NCBI GenBank assembly: GCA_024305405.1
Contig: JAKNDB010000110.1
Location: 3,720,001 to 3,784,000 of the forward strand
Reading direction: 5' to 3'
From: Dirofilaria immitis
Taxonomy: Eukaryota > Nematoda > Chromadorea > Rhabditida > Onchocercidae
DNA length: 64,000 nt
Shown here: piece after piece, positions 23,172 to 35,420 of the stretch
How positions within the stretch are numbered: the first letter of the stretch is position 1
How the letters are laid out: each line of letters begins with the position of its first letter
Notes under the pieces: model-generated
Databases searched by the model: none
What the model was told of the DNA's origin: nothing
Seen by the model: only the letters and a program-made list of their open reading frames with translations
Program-made: the position numbers and the translations under genes

Positions 23172-23563
23172 ATGTATTATGGTGCCTTAAGTACATCTGC
23201 TGTTGGTAAATTTTTTCCTTCCTAATCTACCATATTCATTTATTTATCCACGTTATAGTTGAGGTGGGCAATCAACAGGAAGAGTGATTGCGAAAAATGA
23301 CAAATTGATTAGACAAAGTTACTTGATTACTTTCTTTGGCACGGTAACTAGTATCTGCAAAAATATATATTGCTACGTTAACTAATCGTTTACTTGCATC
23401 ATTTCATTTGTTTTTATGGCATCTATTCATTTCCTTTGCTCAAAACTTTCAATTTCCTCATAATTTTTAGGTGATTATTAATGAAACATCCGATGTAGTC
23501 TACTTAACATCTGTCAATCTGGCGAATTCCGGATGGGACTGCATTATTCATGTAATAAACTAA
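23172..23563 (+). CDS. small conserved-looking protein of unknown function, 68 residues
   Basis: Three exons join with phase agreement at every joint: 23172-23205, 23264-23343 and 23471-23563. The product starts MYYGALSTSAVGG and ends DCIIHVIN. It has a Gly/Ser N-terminus, a charged middle (GRVIAKNDKLIRQ) and alternating hydrophobic residues typical of beta strands (LITFFGTVIIN, SDVVYLTSVNL). There is no signal peptide or transmembrane segment. I do not recognise the family. The second acceptor is TTGAG, the type also used twice in the preceding gene. Its start lies 117 bases after the PDI stop on the same strand, with a TTTCAG acceptor just before the ATG, so it is probably the second gene of an operon. 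Confidence 0.65.
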
Positions 23564-25439
23564 ATGATTCCTATATCTATTATATTTTTGAACATTGCAA
23601 ATTCAACTAAATTGAACTGTTTCTGAAGTGCATTATTCTTAGTCATTGTCCGATTTCACATAAAGTAATTGTTCGTGACGAAAAATGAGTGATGATACGA
23701 AGGATGCTTGCAGAGAAACGGGGAAAATGGTTTTTGTTGTGAATATTGAGAATCTGATGGTTAAATGGGTAAAATGGTGGATACTCTTCATAGTAAAATT
23801 ACGGTAATTTTTCTTTAAAGAAGAATGTTTGTCGGCTTGATGAAATGCGAAAGGACATGACAATTTGATGTACTGAATTGCTGGTTTATACTTCGGATTG
23901 GAAATTTCTTTTTTTTGGCTGACTTTAAGCGTTTTGGTAAGTGAACAAGGCATTCAAAAGTAGCTTGACTTTTTCTGTTTTATTGCTCATTCATATAGTA
24001 TTTACTATATCCATCAATTTCCTTATCGCGTAACCGATGATTATTGTTTTCCTAATATAGCTTTTTCGGAATTAGTATGATTTACAAAGTACGATCATGT
24101 AAATCCTAACTTATTATGTTAAATTATGTAATGAACTAAAGAAACCTCAAAAATATAATCCAAGAAATAAATTGTAATAAATGATTAGGGAATTTATAGG
24201 GTACATATAATTTTCTGAACCATAAGGAGTTGGATGTCATACATATTCAGGACTGTATGGGAAAATGTAGATATTATCTAAGGATTAAAGGAGTTAAGAG
24301 AAGAAATACTTTCATAAATTTTAAAAAAGAAATCTGAAAAAATAGCAAGAATAAACGATGGTCAAGAAAGGACAAAGTGCACTATCAACAAAGCCGTGTC
24401 ATTTCTCGAATAAACCGATATTTTGAATAAACCTAGGATTTTTCCACTTTTGGGAAAATGTCAGACAGGATATCGATAGTGAATTTGTATGTTTGCGGCT
24501 GGTTAGAATTTTTTAGTTGTAATAACTCAAAAGTTCCGACAATTAATCACTAAAATGCACTGCTTCCGCCTCACACAGGAAAAATGAAGGTTGTAGCAAT
24601 TCAGAATAACTTTTTTCAAATAAGAAAAGCAACATTGATTTCACGTTGAGGCTCATCTCATTCATTTTTTGAATTGTGTTTTACAGTTAGGAATTTCAAT
24701 TTCTAATTTAGAAATTCCAGTAATCTTTTTCTTGGCGATAAATAAACCATTTTTATACCTCTTCAATTTAAATATGGGGAAGGTCTTTCATATAAAATTT
24801 AAAGTATTTGGAGTAATGAATCTTCACCTTTATCTTTGCCGAAAATTCATCCATAAAATACCGTTATTGCTGCTTCCAGTGAGATCATTCGAAATGCATA
24901 AATCCTGATTTGCTAACTTTCAATAACGATGTCATCCTTGCTATCTCATATTGCAGATGTAACGAATTCCCTATCACGTTAAATCATTGGCCCAAGCAAA
25001 CCTCCGTCTCCATAGCCCCGTTTTTCCTCCTTTCAGAAATACTCCATAAATTGCATAAGCTCTCTTAATAAATTTTTTCAGAATATTTGAAATATGTTTC
25101 CAAAATGCTGTTCAGGTAAAAGAAAGTAATTCGACATTCAAAATTAAAGTAATTCGACGTGGTTGAATTATCTGCCATTAAATGGTTTGTTTTTCATTAT
25201 ATTTGGCTTTAAAATACATTTAATTCCATTAATATGATTATATTTTTGGTCTCGAAAAAGCGAACTCGTAAACAGAATTTACAATAGCACTGAAATTCAT
25301 TTTATACAAATAAAGCTCCACGTTTCACCTTCATAAAAATTTTCTTATCACAGTTAAAATAAATTAGGAAATAAGCTTTTAGAGAGATCGATAAGATTTG
25401 CACGTAAAGCGAGCACATCATGGATCCTCATACATCGCA
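23564..25439. other. convergent intergenic region
   Basis: Lies between the plus-strand PDI operon and the minus-strand KDM3 gene, so it should contain two 3' UTRs. AATAAA-like motifs are common in this AT-rich DNA and cannot be assigned. No exon or repeat was supported. Confidence 0.45.
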
Positions 25440-28400
25440 TTACTGAGGAAGACTTGATGTTGTCAGTCCAGGTTCGTTATTTTGCAATACAGCTGCTGCT
25501 GCTGCACACGCTAAGTGCAATAATTTGTCTACCTGACATTTTTGAAATTAGAAAGAAAAAATGTCTTTGCAAACCTTCGGTTTAACGAAATTAGATGTTC
25601 AAGTTTACGTAACATCAAGGTGACTTTATAAAAGAACTTTCTGTGAAAGCTCTAGAAAAAAATAAATCCTCATAAACGTCTAAATAAAATCAAAAATATG
25701 AAAATACAGAAAGTACAATCCACCTGCACAAGATCATCTTTGGCTCGCAGAAATCGCAACTCATCAGTGACTGTTACTGTATAATCAATGCCTTCTGGAG
25801 CAACAAAATCTTCAGCAATCTTTAAAAATGATTATATTCAAGGATTTCCTTTGATTTAAATTTAGCAGAATGCCATCAAAAATAAAATAATAAAAGATTC
25901 GAAAATGTACTTTAATGCACGAATTGATATTCTGAACTTGATGGGCTGCTCCAGATGGTATAAATACAACGTCGCCTTCATTTTGCACAAACATGCGGCA
26001 TTCAATTCCTGTAGGAAATTTTCGACACCCTTATTAAAAACAAATTTATTCAACAGAAATCGTTCTTCGTTTTAATAGATGCAAGATATAAAATAATAAC
26101 AGGAAATTAAATAATAAGAAACTTAAAACATTGAAATTAACCTCTTTCTTTGAAGAAATCCATCATTTCACGAGTTACTACAACGTCCTGGTTGTGAATA
26201 ACATCACCTTTCCATTCTTCCCTAAATAAGAATTATGTAATATTTATACTACTGGATGAATATCAAATTTTGGACTGTATCCAAAATCAGACTGACGAAA
26301 TTTCAAGATAATCGCACTTTCATTTTCTTCCACTCCTCAATAGCAGCACGGATCTTCATATTATCATTCGGATGAAATATCTTCCAGATAGCACCAGCCT
26401 TTTCTGGTTCACGAAGAGCACGCTCTCTATGATAACCACGGAATCCTTCTGCATCCAAGCGTTGTTCAACGACTAAAATAATCCAGTTTTCACATTACTT
26501 TGTGTTATCAACAATGATATCAGTAGGAAGTTATATATAAAGCTGATTCTACGCCAAAACATAAAACGACCAGAAAGTCAGCTATCAAACTACTATTTCA
26601 AGGTTCGATAACACTAATATTTCACTAAAATACAGGAAAATCTTTTTTCAATTACATCAATATCCAAAAATACCTACTACTTCTCACTTCTTGCCTTGAC
26701 ATTTCGTCCGGTGCTTTAACACACGGTAAAAATTCACCGCATCAGATACATCAAGATGCAATGGAGTAGAAGCCAAATGCGGAGCATTATACAATCCTAC
26801 AAAAACGATCATATTTTTAAAAACAAGCAAATAAAAGGATCACTTCGATATCGTAAGGAGAGTCACGAACATGTAGAAATTTATATGTTCAGAAAAAATT
26901 CTAAAAAATTATAGAGTCAAAGCTTACCGAAACAGATATAGACTTTCGGTCCTGGATCTGGACGCTCACGTTTATCATTAAATAAATTTAGCAAGTTCAG
27001 TCTGCCACGGCCACTTTCTTCGCGATTAACATGTGTATAATCCAGAAAAGGCATGACCTCGTATAAATTTATATACTGCTCTGGTGCAATACTAGAAAAT
27101 AATTTCGACTCTGGGAAATCTTTTATCTAAAAAAAAGTTAGTTCAGAATTAGGAATGTAAATTTCAAAAAGATGAAACGGATGATTTTAATTTATAAGGA
27201 TTGCTTATCGCAGGGATGCATCTTGACGAATAAGTTTGAAATTTTGGCCGTTTAAACATTAGCTTCAAACAATCTCACTTTCATATAATTGTCGTTTACG
27301 TTTCGTTTTAATCCAAATTTCGACCAGAACATTTTAAGTGAGCATGGTTTGTCATGGATCATTACAGTTGAAAAATCTCGAGTATCCAGAATACGTAAAC
27401 TTCGATCGCCTACAATATCTTCAAACTAGTGTGATCAGTACGATATGATCTAATCAAACAATAAATCAATTTAATATTCAATTAATAAATAAATCACGTA
27501 TGAGAAAAGCAGCTGCTGCATAAATATGATACAAGCCTATCATTGCATTACTAATTTCGAACTGTTAATTCATTGAAAAAACCTAACATTTCTGAAATTA
27601 ATAAATTATTATACAAGTGTTTCTGATAATAAAAAAATCCAGTGAAATTTTTAATAGAGAAGTGAAAACTAACAAGCCACAATTTTTTCAAAAGCTTCTT
27701 GAGTCCACAGCGACCGACGGTAACGGGGATGACGATTCACATTTTCGACTATAATAGGATTGTGTGCAGTTAATTGAGCTTTAAAACGGGCATACGCATC
27801 CAGCAAAAACTGAAAAATTTTAGATATATCAAAGAATAAATTTCAAGAAGCTGAAATAATGTCACTGTCACTGATTTATGAAATAAAGGTGCAGATCTAA
27901 AAAAAAAAAAAAAAGAAATACACTACGCCAAAGTGGAAACACTCCAAAATCCTTGCCTGGTCCTCGATAACACAAATTGTTTCGATTGGAAATTTCGAAA
28001 GAGGAGAAAACCGAGGACAATAGCACTTCTTCTAAAATGAATATCAGAAATATTTAAAATGAATGCTTTTATAACTAAAAGCTCAAGCGGTTTACCAATG
28101 TAAATTTGAGAAAATTCTGTTTAATCAAATTAAGGCCTCAAGTTACGACGTGAAGGAAAAAAATTATACGAAAAGATGTATTTCTTTTAGAAATACACGA
28201 GCTCAAAAGATATTCTTGAATTTTCACAAAGAATATAAAATACATATGGGGATACAAACACGTCAATAATATTACATTCAGTAATGCAACAAGTATAAAA
28301 AGCGAAATATTTGAATAAATTAATAAGAAACCAGCTCATCATTAACCTCCTGAAATAATTTCATATTATATCCTCTCCCATGATTACCATTACATGAAGC

Positions 28401-31400
28401 ACCACTCTTCTTGATACCATACCGTTCTAACTGTTCCATCGACCGGCAAAGTGTATCACGAAAAATGTCTTCAAATACATATAAATTACAAAACAAAATA
28501 TCCGATATATATATATATATATTATACACATATATACATTAACCACTCCACTTAAAAAAGAAAACACCATAGAACACCATTTTTATCCAAGAAAAACCTA
28601 GTTATTATTATCATCAACTTACTCCTATTTCTATTTGAAACAAAAAAATGAAAAAAAAGATATACCAAATGAAGGCAAAAAGATCCCAGGTGAAACATAG
28701 TAGCATCGTGAATGTGACCATATAAACAAGGAAATGACTTTAACCAATTGGGAGGGTAAAAATCTGAAATTTTCTTCCTTCCCTTTCTTTTAATTTTAAA
28801 TTCAGTTGATATAATCAAGAATGAAGTCATGATAAGATGAAAAAGAAGAACAGATAGAAAAGACTGAATCTATCAAATTACGAGAATAAATCTTAACTGA
28901 AATTAGTCATTACTGATTTCCTTTATACCTTTTATGCAGTCACAATTTCTGTAGTAAACAGAAACATAAAGGGAAGTATTTACGTTGGATATACAAAGTT
29001 TCAGATAAACTGGAATAATGAAATTGAAAGTACACGATTTTTATGACATAACATAATTCCTAAAAATTGGAATCGCATTTTTACTTCGATCAAGCGGCTG
29101 TTTTTATCAATTCATTAATATAAAGTGATTTCTTAAGATATAGCTGGATTGTGGTTAGGTGCCGACATTCTACTTCACTTAATTAATTCAGATTTCGAAT
29201 AAAGGATGCACAATCCCAAAATAAATGCCCATTCATTTATCCAGTATTCGTGAAAACTGATCCACTTAAACCACCGTTTTCTGCTGAATATCATTGAACA
29301 TTTATATATCAAATAAACGTGATTACCCAAACACAATATGTTCCTTTTGTTATCATTAATTACAGCCGTTTCTCAGGTTCATTTACTTGTCCTTCTTTCG
29401 CATTCAAGTAGATGAATTCATTCGTCATTCTCTGTTTCCAATTCATACAACTTTTTCTTTCAATTTTTATATTATTTAATAATAAACATCGCTTCGATGT
29501 ACTTGCGCTTTGGAACGCTAAATCATTTTTACGTTTCCCAATGATTTCAATGCAATTTTACCAAAAGCCATCATACTATTTCTCCATATTTCGAGGCATT
29601 TACTTGAAACTTATCGGAAATTTTCCTTTTGCCTCATTAAATCATTTGTATTTTCATTTCAAGTTGTTCGAGTTTTGCTTCGTGATAATGTTACCATTTT
29701 TTCAGTTTCTCTTAGCATTTCCAAAAGATATTTACACATCCAGAGTTTATCAAATTTTGATTACTTGACAGTAATAACAAAGGAATTTCAAGAAGTGTAT
29801 ATGATGGTCTCAAATCCACGCTTTCAGAAAGTCATTCGAGAGTCTTCCTTTCAGAAACTCTCTTTAATAAAATCTGCCGAATTTTTGTCAGGGAATCACA
29901 CTTCTTCCACTTAGTGATCCTATTCCAGTTAGGAAATGCACCTTCATAATATAATCAACGTATGCGCATAGATATACACTTCTATTATAGTCGTCAATAA
30001 ATTAGTACAGCTAAAGTTTCGATATCTACAGCAATGTCGAGAGAATCTTTACATTGTACAGCCGACTTTAACTATGAACTAGCAAATCCTTCACGTATGT
30101 ATACTGTTTGTGATAGCTATCCGAACTACGTAAAGATTTAATTCAAGTGATCATCTAGATTAAACGAATTCTAAAATCATGTTCGACAGATCAAACATAG
30201 GGCTTAATAAATGGTCCATTTCCCCAACTTTCATGCTTAACTAATGTGTGAATAAAATGACTCATATAAAGCAATCGCTATCAACCGTAACTGCCGACAT
30301 AGTAAAAAGTAATTTTAGAATATCATCCATCATTTACCAAATGCTTTTTTAGAGTAGTCCAGACTACATTGTCAAAATTACATGAATTGCTAGGTTGAAA
30401 GCTATATAATCTACTTTTAATCAATCTGCTCACTAATCTCCTTTGCAACCACCAACTGTGCATGCCAAGAAAAAAAAATCAGCCATATGAAGCTATTCCT
30501 AACATTTTACAATACATAAATTGATCTTGCACTATAACAGTAATGCATACGTCCATAACAAACGGATAAGGATTTTGATAAATTTGCTGACTTATTAAAA
30601 TTTACTTAATAAAGTGTATAAGGGAAATATTTAAACATGTCTAGTTTTAGCGAACATCTCCAACTTGATTTTATAAGAAATTTTATATAACTTTTCCCAT
30701 AGAGCATAGTTGATATGTAGACTTCAGGACCATGAACAGTTACAGTTCTATTTAGAATTGAATTCGTGTAATACAGAAATGGAACCATAAAACACAACAA
30801 ATAATATTGGCCATACCTTTTTCACCTAATTCTTTATAGCACATTATGCATAATTCCGATCCACAAATTCTACAGCAAAAATGAGCATTTAGAATGGCAA
30901 ATCGACACGAATCACACACTTGTTTTGCCCCGAATGCATGATTGTAGTATGCTTCGCTTTCTACAATGAAATGATGTCATATGGAAAAAAATATTCAACA
31001 CTACCAATGAAATATGACCTGGAGGCATTCTGTTGGTTGAGGCCTGTCAATTCAAACATTGTGGTATACATTTTAAGAAACTTCAACAAATCCAAAACAA
31101 TATCCCTCTTTGCTGACCGAACAATGTTACGCCGCTTAAACTACTGATAAGATATTAGCAAATGCTTAAACATTATATTTTGATAGCTGATATCTGCTTC
31201 TATAGAATTAATTCCCAGTTGTGACACGTGCAACTAAATTATGTTAGATAAATACTAGTTTCAGTAGCTAAAATAGGATAGAGAAAGTGCTGACTGACAC
31301 GAAATATATTCTACATCAAAATAATTTGCTAGGATTTTCCGTATTTCAAAACCCACAAATACATAAACGAAATTCAATAAAATCATGATCAGTAGTACTT

Positions 31401-33770
31401 CCAACTTTTTTAATTAGATTCGAACTGTTCCATATAATATAAAGGTAACTAAGCAATGCATATGTTATTTAGAAAATTCATCAAGTAGATAGAAATTACT
31501 AATAGCTTCAGTTTATTATCCAAATTTCGAAAAAACTGGGTAAGCCTACCACAGAAGCCTGATATGGCTTCTTCTTCACGTTGTAATACTTTCTCGTAAT
31601 TTGAATATACACATTGTAAAACATATGCAGCCATTTGAGCCGCTTCCGCTTTTTCTTTTGGTTTGCCTAAAGAAATTCGTCTTCTTTCCTTCATTAATCC
31701 AGAAGCATAAAATAGCAAAAAGTTAATAAATCATATATAAACGGAAGCTGAGGATAACTATCTCTCTGATTTTCAGATGATGAAAAGATCTTAAATTTTT
31801 TACTTCTATTGAAGAATTACATATAAAATAATCAAACCAGTAGTGAATTTTTCATCGATGAATTGTTCCACGCAAACATTTACTTCATCCATTATAAATG
31901 ATGATTTAATTTTTTCAATATCACTAATCAAAAGGTGGCGGCACAATTTGGGGTTATTACGATCGCGTCTGAAAATAACAAGAAAAAATTTAGCATGTAA
32001 AAAGTTCTTCAGAAAAAGTATAAACTCATTTTTTTCATTTAACTTTGGCACACAATATGTAATAATAGGAGAAAAGAGACCTGTGGAGAGGAATATTGAG
32101 ACCATTACATACACAAAAACTTATAGTCATTACATACACAAAAACCTACAACATGCGGTTGTAGAAACGGCAATCCATAGGCTTATCCCCATCCGATATA
32201 GTGGCACAAATAATGCAAGGATCATACGAGGAAATTACGCACGGTTTTTCCTAAAACATACTTACAAATTCTCTTGGCAAAAGCAAACCGTTTCTAAATT
32301 CCAAAAATCTTTAGACTAATCAGTAGAGATTTAAATTGTTTGTTATCGCGATATTAATTCATTTGCTAAAAAATGAAAAACTACTTTCGCTCAATTAGAT
32401 TTCACTATAAAATTATTTACTCAAATAATGCGAACATATGAAACATTTTTCAGCACCTGTAAACGCCAGTTCACCAGATCGCAGGATGTTTCTATCATTT
32501 CTCGAAAATATTTGTATTTTTTGGGCTCATTATAGCGAGCAGATTGTACAGTTTCGCCCCTTCCATTATTACCTGAAATATAGCAATAACAGTAAACCAT
32601 AAACAGAAAAAAAACTGCATATAAAAATTCGCAACGTCTAAAAGTGATGTTTCGAGGAGATGGGATTCTGAACAATTGAACTAAACTCTCTTTATCCAAA
32701 AAATAAACAATATCAAGCAGAAAATAAAAATAGAAAGCAATAAACTATTCGCGGTATTGATTAATACTTACTTGAAGAGTTCAACATCGAATTCTTTTCC
32801 TTCAAATTCGAATCATTACGACGCGATCCTAAACAAATCAGTAATATCAACGAATTTTTCATGGGCCTTTATGCATAACTCCCATCTAGGCAGACCTCTT
32901 CAGCTACCTGATAAACATTTTGTTGCTGCACAATCCTATAAGGTTACAACTAAAACATTCTAATCAAAAATTCATTGGAAATTGATTGGAAGCAATTATC
33001 GAGCACGCACTAAAAAAACACAACTACGTGGCATGGTAAGGCATTTTCCATCGATTTCGCCATAAGTGTTTTTTACTACCCGTCATTTGAGTTGCACCAT
33101 CATATTCGCAACATGTTTCATTATCAGATAAATCAGTATTAAAATGATCTACCGCAGTTCTTAGTCTTTTAGGCAATATTACCGCATCTGATTGCATGTC
33201 TAAACATTGGTGCATTGCACTCATACAGATTCACAAGATATCCAAGATCACTACAAAAATTAGGCAATGCTGAAGCTTCGTGGAACATTTGATCTAGAAA
33301 GTTCAAGAAGAAAACCATAGTAAAGTACCGCTCTGACTCGCTTAAAGTTAGAAACAAAACAAGTATGTTCAGTATAGCACATTGTTTTCATGAGATCCTT
33401 AGCAGTGCCGTATGAAAACTGGAAGTATACCATCATTGGGAGATGAAGCATAATAAACATTATCTAAACTTATAGAAAACTACAGAAAACCATACTCAAA
33501 AGAAAAACAGTTGCGAAAGTTATAACTTACTCCAGCCATTACTCGATTCTTTTCCTAGCGATGCAGTACGTTTCCCAGTATCCCTGCAAAATAATAAACA
33601 GGAACTCTCTGGTAATATTAGTGAATCCTCTAGACATTGAGTTCATCGATTTAATTTTAAGCTACATTCAGAAAACTTCAGAAAAGGAATCTATGTTTAG
33701 GAATGCGGAAAAGAATCCAAAAATATTACGTTATAAAATGTCCAGAGTGACGTTTATCAATAGCAGCCAT
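25440..33770 (-). CDS. KDM3/JMJD1-type JmjC histone demethylase
   Basis: Nuclear Fe(II)/2-oxoglutarate oxygenase; this family removes methyl groups from H3K9me1/2. About 19 exons were placed: 33770-33730, 33583-33531, 33199-33080, 32828-32772, 32572-32457, 31968-31884, 31688-31550, 30960-30817, 28468-28388, 28031-27922, 27809-27681, 27425-27279, 27126-26928, 26796-26681, 26472-26318, 26221-26142, 26008-25911, 25819-25724 and 25532-25440; about 685 residues. The exon at 30817 carries the KDM3 zinc finger (VCDSCRFAILNAHFC, CRICGSELCIMCY). The JmjC domain has both iron-binding parts: HLDVSDAVN (His and Asp) and IPSGAAHQVQN (second His), then NSCIK and AEDFVAPE. The start ATG (MAAIDKRHSGHF) follows no longer frame. 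Conflicts are at 26728-26732 (T run one short on the coding strand), at the 26318/26221 joint and at the 32457/31968 joint. The exon at 28468-28388 is less certain. Confidence 0.88.
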
Positions 33771-34141
33771 TGTCTGATCTCTGATCAATCAGTCGATTAA
33801 CTTCAAGATATTGCATTTATCAACAATAGGAATATAGAAAATCTAATCAATATTCTTATTTTCCGAATATTCACAGTTTAATACATACCTGGATTTTATT
33901 CTACTTCCATTTATTCACCGTTATGGTGGCAGAAATATCATAGAAATGACAGAATATAACTAATATTTGCAAATATTTTAGAACGATGAAAAATAAAACG
34001 AACGGAAAATATGACAAAATAGGGAAACGAAAATTATGGGACAACCGATTTCCGAATATATATACCCTTCTATTTTACAATTCTTAAATTAGTTTTCAAG
34101 TTGCTAACAGAGTAATACATGGTTCGGCCGACTAAACAACA

Positions 34142-34169
34142 TGCGTTACGTGATGTGTGGCGTAACGCA
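34142..34169. repeat. 9-base perfect hairpin
   Basis: TGCGTTACG and CGTAACGCA are exact reverse complements separated by a 10-base loop. It is the most GC-rich spot of its neighbourhood and lies about 370 bases upstream of the KDM3 start codon. It could be a paired regulatory half-site; function unknown. Confidence 0.7.
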
Positions 34170-35214
34170 AACAGATCGTTTATAATAAACTGTTTACGCG
34201 AGAGATTAGGAGGAAGTATAAATGGACAGATTTAGGATTGTTTTCAATGGAAAAATAAGCAAAGGAATGGAAAAAATGAATGTTAGCAAATCGAATTACA
34301 TATATATATATATTGTAAAATATCTAGAATTGAAGTATGGTAGTAGTTTCTCGAAAATCAAGTACCTAATTTTGGTTTTGCAAACTTATGGTTTCACTGA
34401 GTATCCATCAGAACTGCCTGTTTATTCAATTAGAATTTGTCCTATTCTCAGAAGTGAAATGATTTTTCGAGAAAATTAATGTGCTACACTAACTAATTAA
34501 CGGTCAGGAGGACGATTCAATGCAATACGGCTATGGAACCGATCTGGTCATATATCGCGATTTTAAAAAGATCTAGAGTTGTGACCATTAAAATCCAATC
34601 CGCAATCCATAGATCAAGTTGTCGAGTGGACTGAATAATCTTCTAGTTAACATTTAGATGACTTGTTCTCGGTTTATTTGAAGAACATATCCAGAAATTT
34701 GGATGGCAGTTTGACGCACTATCATCTTTCATCCATCAAACTATTTGAAAATTTGAACTACCAATTTTTCTCCATGTCAGAAACATATCTCTTACGCAAG
34801 TCAAAAAGAACTAATGTTAGTCGATAAACCTAGACGATTAAGTCCCAGTTGATAATAGAACCAACAGATGAACAAAATAGATTAATAGTGGTATAGTTAG
34901 TCTCGGAATCAGCATAAGATTGTGCTCCACTGAAAGACATTCTGATGAATTTATTATACCGATAGAACTATAGAAGACCTTACCTAGAAACTATAAAAGA
35001 GCAATCGTCTAACGATAACATTGGCAGAGCTAATGCATTAATTTTACGAAAAATTAGTACATAAAAAGAGGAATTTTAAGAGAATGAAAAAAGTGATGGA
35101 AATTTTCAACCTTATTTGGCAGACAAGACTGCGAAAGGAGTCGTAGCTATTGTGTCAAGTTATCCACGATTTTGGCACAATTCTACCTAAAATATTGTTC
35201 AGATTATATCTTTC

Positions 35215-35420
35215 CTGAAATCTTTGATTTTATCTCCGTTCAAATTTTATTTAGTAAATTTCGCTTGGGATTTGATCCAATTTTCACTTGAGATTTTATT
35301 CAGGATTTTATCCGAGTATTGTTTGTCTAGGATTTCATGTGAAATTCTAACTACGATTTTATTTCATCTTCTCGAGATATTTTATTAGAGACCAGAGATT
35401 TTACTTGAGATTTCTTGATA
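35215..35420. repeat. degenerate GATTTTAT-type repetition
   Basis: Variants of GATTTTAT, often preceded by GA or TTGA, recur about ten times in 200 bases with irregular spacing. It looks like an old, decayed tandem repeat. No coding potential. Confidence 0.4.

Noticed and set aside
31843..32319. Longest plus-strand frame of the window centre (158 codons)
   Set aside because: It runs antisense to a KDM3 exon and its intron; composition is that of random AT-rich sequence.
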